Source of the DNA: Chlamydiales bacterium
Lineage (GTDB): Bacteria > Chlamydiota > Chlamydiia > Chlamydiales > SM23-39
Direction of reading: 5' to 3'
Assembly (NCBI GenBank): GCA_028278035.1
Contig: JANQFC010000052.1
Coordinates: forward strand, 145,324-209,323
DNA length: 64,000 bases
The translations under genes were made by a program, and so were the position numbers. The notes beneath the pieces are model-generated. The model was not told where the DNA came from. It searched no databases and worked only from the letters and a program-made list of their open reading frames with translations. Shown here piece after piece: positions 53,673 to 63,244 of the stretch (position 1 is the stretch's first letter; each line of letters begins with the position of its first letter).

Positions 53673-54812
53673 TTATAATAAAAAATGAATTTTTTCTAAA
53701 ACTTTTTGAACTGTAATATTTTTCATGCACAGCATATTCAAACATTTTTTCTGATAGCAAAAAGAACAGGCTAATTTATAACTCACAACTTGCACGTGTG
53801 ATTTACTCAAAACCCAATGATAAATATTATTAACTCCTGAAAAAATAACAACTGTTGGAATATTTAAACTGCTTGCAATATGCGATACCAATGAATCTAC
53901 ACATATCACAATTTTTGTATTTTTAATAACGGAGACAAGATTCAAATAATCCAATTTGTCACATAAATTAACACAATTTTTATCATTTTGAATAATTTGA
54001 TTAATTTTTTCGTTTTCTTTCTGGCCTTTTCCTGTAAATAGAACTTTATACCCCCTAGATAACATAGTATTTTTTAGTTTTTCCCATTTATCTAAAGACC
54101 ATTCCTTATCTGCATCTCCTGCTCCAATGTGAAAAATAACATAATCTTTTTGAATTTTATTTTTAGGTAATATTTTTTCACAAATGACAGACTTCTGCTT
54201 TGAATAATGTTTTTGATCTATTGATAAAAACTTCAATAACTCTAAATGATATAAGCTCACATGCTTGTTTTCATTCTTCCAATCTAAAAAATGAGTTAAA
54301 AATGGTTTGAATCCTCCGCTGGAATACGCAATTCTATTAGGAATGTTAGCTTTATAAAAAAAATATATGGAGTTTGGAAAATAATAATATAAATCTATTG
54401 CAATATCATATTTTTCTTGTTTGATATCTTTTACCGCTTGTCTTTTTGTTTTAAAATAATGCAAAACCTTTTTAAACAATGATATGTCAGATCTATTTAA
54501 CTTCCAATGATCAACAAAATGCATTCGGTCAATCATTGGATTGTTTCTAACTATATCTTGTGCCCAATGTCCACAAACAAAACCTATTTTACAATCAGGA
54601 AAAGCAGATTTTAATACAGGCACTACAGATGTTGCTATAAAAACATCTCCTAAATGAGCTATATTGCTAAGTAATATTTTTTGAGGTTTTGTATAAATAG
54701 GATTATTATTGGGTTTATAAAAAAACCTAAAGAAAAAATCTATACACTTTAAAAAAAAATACAAGTAAGAATTTTTTACTAAATAGCCTTCTCTAAGCGG
54801 AGAGCTTTTCAT
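53673..54812 (-). CDS. Glycosyltransferase family 9 (heptosyltransferase-like)
   Basis: GT-B enzyme of 379 residues. KILLSNIAHLGDVFIATSVV and PVLKSAFPDCKIGFVCGHW are the GT9 N-terminal motifs. VIFHIGAGDADKEWSLDKWE and CVDSLVSHIASSLNIPTVVI then FSGV form the donor site. It probably adds heptose or a similar sugar. Its ATG overlaps the uvrB stop by four bases (54809-54812). It is the first polysaccharide gene after the housekeeping genes on this strand. Confidence 0.86.
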   Translation of the reverse strand: MKSSPLREGYLVKNSYLYFFLKCIDFFFRFFYKPNNNPIYTKPQKILLSNIAHLGDVFIATSVVPVLKSAFPDCKIGFVCGHWAQDIVRNNPMIDRMHFVDHWKLNRSDISLFKKVLHYFKTKRQAVKDIKQEKYDIAIDLYYYFPNSIYFFYKANIPNRIAYSSGGFKPFLTHFLDWKNENKHVSLYHLELLKFLSIDQKHYSKQKSVICEKILPKNKIQKDYVIFHIGAGDADKEWSLDKWEKLKNTMLSRGYKVLFTGKGQKENEKINQIIQNDKNCVNLCDKLDYLNLVSVIKNTKIVICVDSLVSHIASSLNIPTVVIFSGVNNIYHWVLSKSHVQVVSYKLACSFCYQKKCLNMLCMKNITVQKVLEKIHFLL

Positions 54813-56803
54813 TTAGTCATCTCAAGACTTTCATAATAATGCATTAAATCTCTTAACTTAGCTGCATCTTCGAACCGCAGTTCTTTCGCAGCCTTTTTCA
54901 TTTCTTCTCTGCATTCTTTTATTTTCTTTTCTAAAGTTTCTGTTTTATCTAATTTCTTAATGTCAAGCCGCTTTACATCTTCTTTTATATCTTCTTCTGC
55001 TTCTATTCCAAAAGTCTCTTCAATTGTTTCTGCTTTTTCTTTTACTATAGTTTTAGGTATGATTCCATGCTTTTTATTGTATTCTTCTTGCACCTTTCTT
55101 CTATTTTCAGTAATTGCAATAGTATGCTTGATCGCAAGAGTCTCTTTATCTGCATACATAATAACCCTGCCATTCACATTTCGAGCAGCTCTTCCGCAGG
55201 TTTGTATTAAAGAAGTCTCGCTTCTCAAGAACCCTTGCTTATCCGCATCTAAAATAGCAACTAAAGTAACCTCTGGTATATCCAATCCTTCTCTTAGTAA
55301 ATTAATACCAACTAATACATTAAATTTCCCTAGTCTTAAGTCTTTAATAATTGCGATTCTTTCCAATGTATCAATATCTGAATGCAGATATTTTGCTTTA
55401 ACATCTATTTCTGTTAAATATTTAGATAAATCTTCTGATAATCTTTTAGTTAAAGTAGTTACTAATACTCTTCCTCCTTTTTCCGTTTCAATTCTTATCT
55501 CTTCTAAAATATCATCTACCTGGCCACTTGCTTTTCTAACTTCAATTTTAGGGTCTAAAAGCCCTGTAGGTCTTATTATCTGTTCTACTATTTCTCCTTT
55601 TGCTTCATTTACCTCAAATTCAGCAGGAGTTGCTGACACAAAAATAACCTGATTTAATTTTTGATATGTCTCATCAAATTTTAAAGGCCTATTATCAAAA
55701 GCAGAAGGCAATCTAAATCCAAATTCAATTAACGATGTTTTTCTTGCTCGATCTCCATTATACATAGCATGCATTTGAGGAAGCGTTTGATGTGATTCAT
55801 CTATAAACATTAAAAAGTCTTTAGGAAAATAATCTAATAAACAAGGAGGAGCGTCACCAGGGCTTCTATTACTGAAATGTCTCGAATAATTTTCTACCCC
55901 TTTGCAAAAACCTATTTCTTTGATCATTTCAAGATCGTATAAAGTTCTTTCTTTAATTCTTTGCTTTTCTATTAACTTATTTTCATTTTGATAAAAATTT
56001 ATTCTCTCTTCCAGTTCATTTCGAATTCTGTCCATTGCAGAAAATCTTACATCTTCGGGAGTAACATAGTGAGAACCAGGAAAAATAGATATTTTATTTA
56101 CCCTTTCTATCATTTTTCCGGTAAGCGGATCTATTATGCTAATCCTTTCTATCTCATCTCCAAAAAATTCAATTCTATAAGCTATTGCTTCTTCATAAGC
56201 CGGTACTATTTCTAAAATATCCCCTCTTACTCTAAAATTCGCCCTAGCCAAATCATAATCATTTCTTTTGTAATGTAGTTCAACTAAATGCAATAAGACA
56301 TCATCTCTTCTAACTTTTTGATCTTTTTTTAAAGTTAATACCATTTGGCTGTAATATTCAGGTAACCCCAATCCATAAATACAGGAAATAGAAGAAACAA
56401 TAATAACATCATCTCTTTCTATTAAAGATCTGGTCGCACTAAGCCTCATTCTTTCTATTCTTTCGTTGATAGAAAGATCTTTTTCAATATAAGTATCTGT
56501 TCTGGGAATATATGCTTCCGGCTGATAATAATCATAGTACGATACAAAATACTCAACTGCATTATCAGGAAAAAAAGACTTAAATTCCTGATAGAGCTGA
56601 GCAGCTAAAGTTTTATTATGAGCTAAAATTAAAGTAGGTTTTTGTACATTTTGAATAATATTGGCCATGGTGAATGTCTTACCGGAACCAGTAATTCCCA
56701 AAAGCACCTGAGCAAATTTATTTTCTTTAATGCCTGCAGTTAATCTTTTGATTGCTTCAGGCTGTCCGCCTTTTGGCTCAAAATCTGATTTTAATTTAAA
56801 CAT
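54809..56803 (-). CDS. uvrB: Excinuclease ABC subunit B
   Basis: UvrB (664 residues) verifies DNA damage and loads UvrC in nucleotide excision repair. Walker A GITGSGKT is at 37-44. The beta-hairpin region reads YYDYYQPEAYIPRTDTYIEK. Later helicase motifs are LREGLDIPEVTLVAILDADK and QTCGRAARNVNGRVIMYA. The C-terminal UVR motif (about 625-660, KECREEMKKAAKELRFEDAA) binds UvrC. Length and motifs are complete. It lies six bases after a tyrP gene and overlaps a GT9 gene, so the repair gene and the polysaccharide operon are joined. Confidence 0.97.
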   Translation of the reverse strand: MFKLKSDFEPKGGQPEAIKRLTAGIKENKFAQVLLGITGSGKTFTMANIIQNVQKPTLILAHNKTLAAQLYQEFKSFFPDNAVEYFVSYYDYYQPEAYIPRTDTYIEKDLSINERIERMRLSATRSLIERDDVIIVSSISCIYGLGLPEYYSQMVLTLKKDQKVRRDDVLLHLVELHYKRNDYDLARANFRVRGDILEIVPAYEEAIAYRIEFFGDEIERISIIDPLTGKMIERVNKISIFPGSHYVTPEDVRFSAMDRIRNELEERINFYQNENKLIEKQRIKERTLYDLEMIKEIGFCKGVENYSRHFSNRSPGDAPPCLLDYFPKDFLMFIDESHQTLPQMHAMYNGDRARKTSLIEFGFRLPSAFDNRPLKFDETYQKLNQVIFVSATPAEFEVNEAKGEIVEQIIRPTGLLDPKIEVRKASGQVDDILEEIRIETEKGGRVLVTTLTKRLSEDLSKYLTEIDVKAKYLHSDIDTLERIAIIKDLRLGKFNVLVGINLLREGLDIPEVTLVAILDADKQGFLRSETSLIQTCGRAARNVNGRVIMYADKETLAIKHTIAITENRRKVQEEYNKKHGIIPKTIVKEKAETIEETFGIEAEEDIKEDVKRLDIKKLDKTETLEKKIKECREEMKKAAKELRFEDAAKLRDLMHYYESLEMTK

Positions 56804-56808
56804 CTTAT

Positions 56809-57993
56809 TTAACTTAATTTATTAAATAATGTTATTCCAATTATCCCAATAGATAAAATAATCACAATGATTATCAATATCTTTCCCCATATTTTATGAT
56901 AAGGGTTGGATTTGGGCAGCTTCCAAGCCATTAATGCTGGAAGCAGACATAACAAAATAGCAACAAAAATAGCCCCATATTCCAGAGCTAACAAAAAACC
57001 TCTTTTAAAAACGTACACAAAAATCAAAGGCGGCACAAAAGTTAATAAACAGGCAATAAATCTACCACTACTGGTTCTTTTAATTCTTAATCCGTCTGTT
57101 AAAAAATCAGATAAAGATAAAGACACTCCTATAAAAGATGTAACTATTGCAAAAAAAGTAAAGGCATTAGCAGCTTTGCCAAGCCATGGCTTTTGTAAAA
57201 TATGAATTAACTGCTCTGTGCCTGAGCCTCCCTTCGCAAAAGCTGTAGCAATGCTATATTCTCCCGTTAAAGGCACCGTGCCCAACAGCAAAAAATCCCA
57301 TATTATGTATATTATAAAAGGAATAGAACTACCTATCAACACAGCTAGCTTTAATTTTTTCGGATTATGTCTTAAATACGTCGTAATTGTAGGTATTATT
57401 ATATGAAACCCAAAAGAAGTTATAATAACAGGTATTCCCAATAATACTACTTTAGAATTCATATATTTCAATAAATTAATATTCACTTCGGAAGGTAGAA
57501 AAAACACCAATATAATATAAGTAATAACAAGCCCTGCAATTAATAGTCTGTTTAAATAATCCGCAGGCCTAGACCCTAAATAAATAAAAACACCAAACAA
57601 AACTAATAAAGGCAACGGAGTTGCCCATCCAGGCAAAACAAGACCTGTTACAACCGCAAACATATCTTTAAAAAAATCAGCGCTACCTGAAATATAGGCC
57701 ACATTCAAAGAATATAACAACAATAAATATACAATCCAAGTAACTGTTTTTCCCCATGATCCCAATGTTTTTTGGGCCATAGATATCATATTTACCTCTC
57801 CTTTCATCGAAAGGTTTACTTCTAAAAATAAAAAAGCAGAAGCAAGCATCAATAGCCAACAAAAAAACAAACTAAATAAAGAAGGAACGAAACCAGCAAA
57901 ACCTGTTGTTACAGGAATAGCCAACATTCCAGCTCCCATCGCAGTTCCAGCAATTAGTAATATCGAACCAAAAAATTTATTTGTTCTTATCAT
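56809..57993 (-). CDS. tyrP: Aromatic amino acid transporter TyrP-like, copy 2
   Basis: Polytopic permease of 394 residues with about eleven helices, of the HAAAP family (TyrP/Mtr), in the inner membrane. The start KFFGSILLIAGTAMGAGMLA then IPV is the family signature. IPVIITSFGFHIIIPTITTY follows mid-protein. It probably imports tyrosine or tryptophan with protons. A second copy lies 17 bases upstream. Chlamydiota often carry tandem tyrP genes, and copy number varies in C. pneumoniae. Confidence 0.9.
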   Translation of the reverse strand: MIRTNKFFGSILLIAGTAMGAGMLAIPVTTGFAGFVPSLFSLFFCWLLMLASAFLFLEVNLSMKGEVNMISMAQKTLGSWGKTVTWIVYLLLLYSLNVAYISGSADFFKDMFAVVTGLVLPGWATPLPLLVLFGVFIYLGSRPADYLNRLLIAGLVITYIILVFFLPSEVNINLLKYMNSKVVLLGIPVIITSFGFHIIIPTITTYLRHNPKKLKLAVLIGSSIPFIIYIIWDFLLLGTVPLTGEYSIATAFAKGGSGTEQLIHILQKPWLGKAANAFTFFAIVTSFIGVSLSLSDFLTDGLRIKRTSSGRFIACLLTFVPPLIFVYVFKRGFLLALEYGAIFVAILLCLLPALMAWKLPKSNPYHKIWGKILIIIVIILSIGIIGITLFNKLS

Positions 57994-58009
57994 TGAACTT
58001 CTTTCCTAA

Positions 58010-59188
58010 TTAAAAAATTTCATTAAAAATTATTACACAAAAAAAAATAATTATTATTATCAAAGCTAACTTACCGCCTTTAACATGATAAGCCGATGTT
58101 TCTTTGTTTTTATATCTTCCAATCCATGTCATTAAAGCCGGCAGAATGCCAAATAAAATTACAGCACAATAAGCCCCTGCAAAAGCTAAAGCTTTGAAAA
58201 ATATATTGGGATATGTAATTGCAAAAAATAAGGGTGGAAAAATTACTAAAAAAACTAACCACAAATTATTTTTTTTAGTTAACTGAACTTTTAGACCATC
58301 TGCAATAAAATGAGTTAAGGATAAACTTTGAGCAACAAAAGAGGTAATAATTGCAAAAAAAGCGAAACCTTGAGCAAAACCTGAAAGATATATTGATTGA
58401 AAAAAGATTTTCAATGCAATGCTAGCTTCCGTCCCCTGCATATAGCTATCCATCAAACCATACTTTCCTAAAACAGGAACAATGCCTAACACAAAAACAA
58501 TCCAAAAAAAGTAAATAAACAAGGCTAAAAGACTTCCGCCTAAAATTGCATATTTTGTTCTCTTGAGATCTCCTTTCATATATGCCGTTAAAGAAGGTAT
58601 CATATTATGAAAACCAAAAGATGTGATTAAAATAGGCAAAGGAAGTAAAAAATATTTCATATTAACATGAAAATATAAAGATAAATTAACCTTTGAAATC
58701 CCAAATGATAGCATAACTAAATAAGAAATAATCAAACCAAACATTAAAAAACGATTAAATAAATCTACCGGTTTGGTTCCCAAGTATACAATCACACCTA
58801 ATACAACAATAAAAAAAATATTAATAATCATTCCAAAGCTTGGCGCAATAGAAGAAAAAATCTTACCACTGCTGGCAATATAAGCCACCAAGAGCGAATA
58901 AAACAACAATAAATATAATATCCAACTAATTCCTTTGCCAATTCTGCCGAGTGCCTTGCCAGCCATAGATACAATATTTACCTGTTCATAAAACCAGCCG
59001 TTTATTTCTATTAATAAAAGAGCTGTATATGTCATAAATCCCCAAGCAGATATCAAAAGAACCAAAGCAGGAAAAAAACCACAAAGCCCCATTAAAATCG
59101 GAAGCCCCAACATTCCGGCTCCGATACAACTTCCTGCTATTAATAATATTCCACCAAATACGCTGCCAGGCATAAGGAAGTTTTTCAT
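58010..59188 (-). CDS. tyrP: Aromatic amino acid transporter TyrP-like, copy 1
   Basis: Permease of 392 residues with the same helix pattern as its neighbour. VFGGILLIAGSCIGAGMLGL is the first-helix motif. LPILITSFGFHNMIPSLTAY matches the equivalent motif in copy 2. The two are clearly paralogous but well diverged, so this duplication is old. The start overlaps the thyX stop by four bases (59185-59188). Different substrate preference is possible but cannot be read from the sequence. Confidence 0.9.
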   Translation of the reverse strand: MKNFLMPGSVFGGILLIAGSCIGAGMLGLPILMGLCGFFPALVLLISAWGFMTYTALLLIEINGWFYEQVNIVSMAGKALGRIGKGISWILYLLLFYSLLVAYIASSGKIFSSIAPSFGMIINIFFIVVLGVIVYLGTKPVDLFNRFLMFGLIISYLVMLSFGISKVNLSLYFHVNMKYFLLPLPILITSFGFHNMIPSLTAYMKGDLKRTKYAILGGSLLALFIYFFWIVFVLGIVPVLGKYGLMDSYMQGTEASIALKIFFQSIYLSGFAQGFAFFAIITSFVAQSLSLTHFIADGLKVQLTKKNNLWLVFLVIFPPLFFAITYPNIFFKALAFAGAYCAVILFGILPALMTWIGRYKNKETSAYHVKGGKLALIIIIIFFCVIIFNEIF

Positions 59189-60810
59189 TTACCCAACCTT
59201 ATTTTAGATTTTTCAACTCTTTTAACTTCTTGAGACATTCTACCTAATTCATAACCATCAAAATCTACAAACTTGAAAAAACATTCAAATTCAGGAAAAA
59301 CTCTGCACACCTGTTTTGCCATTTCTTGAGCAACATATCTATAATTAGGATGGCCAGCAGGAGAAGACCTAAGCTCACAAAGCCATTGCAGAGATCTTAA
59401 ATTAACATGAAAATACCAATGCATATTATAAGCCATCGGCACTACATACTGAGCTTCCTCGGGCAACTCTTGTTTAATCGTATCATATGCTTTTTTTGCT
59501 GCATTCAAAGCATTTTTATAATCTTTTTCCATTGGAGTATTTTTAATCTCATGCGGAATATAATACCCATAATCACAATTAATCAACTGCCTTTCTTGCG
59601 TTAGCATTCTGTGTCTTTGAAGATCTCTATAAATACCGAAATCTGCAATAATCTCAAAAGTAAAATAAGCCTGCTCTAAGGCTCTTGGAGATTTATGTCT
59701 TCTATTTTCTCTTGCATTTGATGCTGCTTTAAAAAACTTTATAAGTTCTTCTTTATTAAGTTCTTTGCAATATGCTTGCAGTTGTTCTAAAGAACTATGC
59801 GTATTTTCAAATAAAAGAGCGGCAGCTACTTTTGTCAATGCATCTGAATCATAGTTCATCAAATATACTCCAACAGATTTTTTTTCATTCAGCTCTTCTA
59901 AATGCTCTTTTGCAACATCTGTTAAATCTCCTTTCATCTGATCTATAAAACGAGAATAAGACTGCTGATTTTTGTGATTTACATCAGCTCTTCTAACAAA
60001 AGAAGGAATAATTTTATTTAGCTCATTAAACGAGTCTCTTCCAATTTCTTGAAGTTCAGTTAAATTATGTGAATTTAATTTTCGAAGCATTCCTTCAAAA
60101 AACCTTCCATTTCCATACATCCCTACATTAGTTAATGAAGATGATGGAAGTAAACCTCTTAAACAATCTAAAACCTTAGCTCTTAATGCCGCTGTATATG
60201 CCACTTTTGATATTTCGGGCTCTTTTGGAAAATCTTTTTCTATCAAAGCTGTGACTTGAGGAATAATTTTGTTATATGTATCGAACAACATGTTACAAGT
60301 ATTTAAATATAAATCTTTATATGCAGATGTCATTAAAACAGGTTCTTTATAAAACAAATATTCATCATTAATTTTTTGATCAAAATAAATATACCGTGTA
60401 GATTTTTCTAAAGGAGAGCCTCCTATCCTGCAATCTTCAATTATTTTGGCTGCAATTATAGATATGTTTTCTGTAGCTAAATGAGCACCACCCAATTCTC
60501 CTATTGAATCATCACCAAAACCATCCAATATTCTATCATAAAAACTTTGAGCCTTTTTTATAGCCACAGCCTGTTCATCTAATCGATTATCATCATTTTC
60601 AATAATTTCTGAAAAAGACGTTTCTTGATTTTGAATAAATTCTTTTAAAAGCAAAGCCCTTAAGCCCAAACTTGACCTGGAATACCTGGAAAATAAAGCC
60701 CCTTTTATTACTTCTGGAAGATTTTTTAAAACAAACACATTTTTATCAGTATTGCTAGCAAATTTATTTAAAATTTTTTTTTGCTCTTCAGAAAATTCTT
60801 CCATACTCAC
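59185..60810 (-). CDS. thyX: Flavin-dependent thymidylate synthase ThyX, long double-domain form
   Basis: The protein has 541 residues, about twice a typical ThyX. The C-terminal half holds the RHR motif as LQRHRMLTQERQLIN (about 395-410) and then SLQWLCELRSSPAGHPNYRY. The N-terminal half looks like a degenerate ThyX copy: KSTRYIYFDQ (about 140), FSRYSRSSLGL near 40. Long two-domain ThyX proteins are known in Chlamydiota. It makes dTMP with FAD and methylenetetrahydrofolate. The GTG at 60810 has GAGG six bases upstream; an ATG at 60804 is the alternative. Confidence 0.88.
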   Translation of the reverse strand: MSMEEFSEEQKKILNKFASNTDKNVFVLKNLPEVIKGALFSRYSRSSLGLRALLLKEFIQNQETSFSEIIENDDNRLDEQAVAIKKAQSFYDRILDGFGDDSIGELGGAHLATENISIIAAKIIEDCRIGGSPLEKSTRYIYFDQKINDEYLFYKEPVLMTSAYKDLYLNTCNMLFDTYNKIIPQVTALIEKDFPKEPEISKVAYTAALRAKVLDCLRGLLPSSSLTNVGMYGNGRFFEGMLRKLNSHNLTELQEIGRDSFNELNKIIPSFVRRADVNHKNQQSYSRFIDQMKGDLTDVAKEHLEELNEKKSVGVYLMNYDSDALTKVAAALLFENTHSSLEQLQAYCKELNKEELIKFFKAASNARENRRHKSPRALEQAYFTFEIIADFGIYRDLQRHRMLTQERQLINCDYGYYIPHEIKNTPMEKDYKNALNAAKKAYDTIKQELPEEAQYVVPMAYNMHWYFHVNLRSLQWLCELRSSPAGHPNYRYVAQEMAKQVCRVFPEFECFFKFVDFDGYELGRMSQEVKRVEKSKIRLGK

Positions 60811-60873
60811 AAAAGACCTCTTTTATTTAATTCAAATATACTAATAATAGCTAAAATGTACTTTTTATAACCA

Positions 60874-63012
60874 TCATTCTTTTCTAGCCTCATGAACTAT
60901 ATCATATAATGTTTTACCTGTTTCTGCTTTTTGTCCTACATCCCTAAGCCAAGGAGCAATTCCATATCCAATCTTGGTTTTACTACTTTTGTTCATAAAA
61001 AGATCTATCGGAATAGAAAAAGCAAAACCCTTATCAAAATATCTTTTTCCATTAACAATATCCTTTTTATTGGTAAATGTGATCCATAAAGAAAAATCAA
61101 AACCGCTTTTATAATATTTAGTAAATTCCAACCTTACCCCTTTATCTTTTGCCAAAAATTGACCAATTTCAGCTTTTATAAAGCTATGGATGGGTTTAAT
61201 ATCATAATAAAGATCTAAAAAGTACTGAAATCCTATATAATTTTCATAAACAGGTGTTGTATTTATTAATTTTCTTATTTTTTTTTGAAATCCCATACCG
61301 GAATAATTTCTTTTCAATACAGTTGCCGCCTCTATTGCAAATGCAAAATCCCAATTTACCGGATAATATAAAATTTCACCCGCTAGTCCTGCATAGGCAA
61401 TTTCAAAAAACCCCAATGATATTTTAGAAAATAAACCACTATTAATATTGAAATTTTTTTGAAAATAAATTTTATCAACATGAAAAGAGTTAGTTTGCCA
61501 ATATTTCACTGAATCAGATCTTACATTTATGATTTGAGACGGATTATAAATATCTTTATCATCTATATCTGAAGAACTTGATTTCAAAATATAGCTAACA
61601 TTCAAGTCATAATATAACTGATTAAATAAAAAACCTTCCTGCTGTAAAAGCATCCCAGCATCATATTTAAATTTGCCGGTAGAACTTCCAAAATAAGTAT
61701 GAAACATAGGTCTAAATGTCCAAATGCATATTTTTTTCTGCCTATTATATAACTGATTTATCGATGACTCATTTTTAACGTAACCTTTAATTGGAGATAA
61801 TACTTCTAGTTCGTAAATGCCTATTTTATTTTCTCGAAAATTAAATAAATCCTGAACTCTAAAAACAAACCTTTGAGCAATAATTCCATCAGAAGCCACA
61901 TTGACTGTTATCGTATTAATATTTTCAGCTGTTAAATGAGACAAAATATTTTGAATTCTATCTCTTACAATTTCTTTTTTCCTATATTTGGTATTAATTA
62001 CTTCTAAAATCATATTTTTTTCATGGTCTTTTTTGAACACCATATCAACTTTATACAACTCAAAACCTTGGTCATGAAAAGCATAACATAATTCATAGGC
62101 AAATTCTTTTTGAGTCCTAAGAGGCCCTAACGCTTCTGTATTCAAAGAAGAGCAAAACAAAGGATCATAATATTTAGGAAATAATCCCTTTGTATTTCCA
62201 AAATTATAATCCACTGAAATAGAACCTGCAATTTTTTCACCTCTCAAACTACTTATAGCCAATTGAAATAAATTAAAAGCTTTAAAATGTATTCCATAGT
62301 TGATTGGATACTTAACTTTTCTAGATTTTGGATGTTCATCTTTATTTTTTTTATAATTATTTGCATCATATTCAGCTGAAAAAGATAAATTTTTGAATAT
62401 ATTATTTTTTTTTCTAAAAGGATAAAAACTTCCTCCAGCAAAAAATCCTTTTATCCTGCCAGATCCCCAACCTAAAGAAAGCTCTAAATTCTGATCTAAA
62501 AAATCTTTGGTAATAACCAAATACTTTGAATAAAATCTTTTGGAACCAATAAAGTCATTTAAACCAATTGCTATTTCAGGAAGATAATTTAAACCATCTC
62601 CCTTCCTTAAAAGAGAGAATTTTAAATTTGCACTTCTATCAGCATCATCACCAAAGCCTAAGTGACCAAATCTACCTTCAGCCACTCCTTTAAAAATCCA
62701 ATAATTTAAAGACATGTTAAAATGATCAAAAATTTGAATGCCTGCAGAATAAATATCATAAGGAGATACCCAAGAAAAGCCCAAAAATATATCGCCTGCT
62801 TTTCTCATACGAGCAGAAGGCATATTGAAATATCCTAATTCTGCGTTATAATTAAAATTGTAAGGTAAGCAATCCTCAATTTTTTGATTGATTTCATTTA
62901 CTTTTTCCAGATCGTGTATCAATAAATTAGTTTTTTTATTTATATCTAAATTTGATGCATTTACAAATAAACATACCATTAAAAAAAAGATTATAAAATT
63001 AACTAATTTCAT
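60874..63012 (-). CDS. yjbH: YjbH/GfcD-like outer-membrane beta-barrel protein
   Basis: The protein has 712 residues. Residues 1-19 are a signal peptide (KLVNFIIFFLMVCLFVNAS). AELGYFNMPSARMRKAGDIF then LGFSWVSPYDIY is the YjbH start; the rest alternates polar and aromatic residues as in barrel strands. YjbH and GfcD are linked to exopolysaccharide or group 4 capsule secretion in proteobacteria. No YjbE, F or G partner is nearby, though a large sugar cluster is 6 kb away. Function here is inferred. Confidence 0.82.
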   Translation of the reverse strand: MKLVNFIIFFLMVCLFVNASNLDINKKTNLLIHDLEKVNEINQKIEDCLPYNFNYNAELGYFNMPSARMRKAGDIFLGFSWVSPYDIYSAGIQIFDHFNMSLNYWIFKGVAEGRFGHLGFGDDADRSANLKFSLLRKGDGLNYLPEIAIGLNDFIGSKRFYSKYLVITKDFLDQNLELSLGWGSGRIKGFFAGGSFYPFRKKNNIFKNLSFSAEYDANNYKKNKDEHPKSRKVKYPINYGIHFKAFNLFQLAISSLRGEKIAGSISVDYNFGNTKGLFPKYYDPLFCSSLNTEALGPLRTQKEFAYELCYAFHDQGFELYKVDMVFKKDHEKNMILEVINTKYRKKEIVRDRIQNILSHLTAENINTITVNVASDGIIAQRFVFRVQDLFNFRENKIGIYELEVLSPIKGYVKNESSINQLYNRQKKICIWTFRPMFHTYFGSSTGKFKYDAGMLLQQEGFLFNQLYYDLNVSYILKSSSSDIDDKDIYNPSQIINVRSDSVKYWQTNSFHVDKIYFQKNFNINSGLFSKISLGFFEIAYAGLAGEILYYPVNWDFAFAIEAATVLKRNYSGMGFQKKIRKLINTTPVYENYIGFQYFLDLYYDIKPIHSFIKAEIGQFLAKDKGVRLEFTKYYKSGFDFSLWITFTNKKDIVNGKRYFDKGFAFSIPIDLFMNKSSKTKIGYGIAPWLRDVGQKAETGKTLYDIVHEARKE

Positions 63013-63038
63013 TTATAAAAACCCAATTGAGGCCGACA

Positions 63039-63067
63039 TTGATATCAAGAAAATGATTGAAAAGCAA
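63039..63067 (-). promoter_or_regulatory. Candidate promoter for yjbH
   Basis: On the minus strand TTGCTT (63067-63062) is followed after 17 bases by TATCAA (63044-63039). The start would be near 63033, about 20 bases before the ATG. Both boxes are only partly consensus. Confidence 0.3.
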
Positions 63068-63160
63068 GATTTCAAAAAAAATCTTTACAAATTAACGAAA
63101 TAAACAGGTCAAAATAATTAATATTTTTTTACTTTTTTAAATTTTTCTTTAATCTTTTAT

Positions 63161-63189
63161 TTGAAAATTATTAAGTTCTTTTTTATACT
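63161..63189 (+). promoter_or_regulatory. Strong sigma-70-type promoter for greA
   Basis: TTGAAA (63161-63166) and TATACT (63184-63189), five of six matches each, are 17 bases apart. The start would be near 63196, giving a leader of about 50 bases. AAGGA at 63236-63240 is the Shine-Dalgarno. It lies in the largest gap of the window (63013-63244). Confidence 0.6.
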
Positions 63190-63244
63190 TATTACTGAAA
63201 TGAAACTTTCTATTAAAAAAATAACCGCTTAAAAAAGGATATAA

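Noticed and set aside
54960..55652. Long open frame antisense to uvrB
   Set aside because: It is a shadow of the conserved uvrB reading frame, with no recognisable domain and no Shine-Dalgarno.
63066..63085. Seven-base inverted repeat AAGATTT/AAATCTT as a terminator
   Set aside because: It is AT-only in the arms apart from one pair each, lies between divergent promoters, and is likely chance in this composition.
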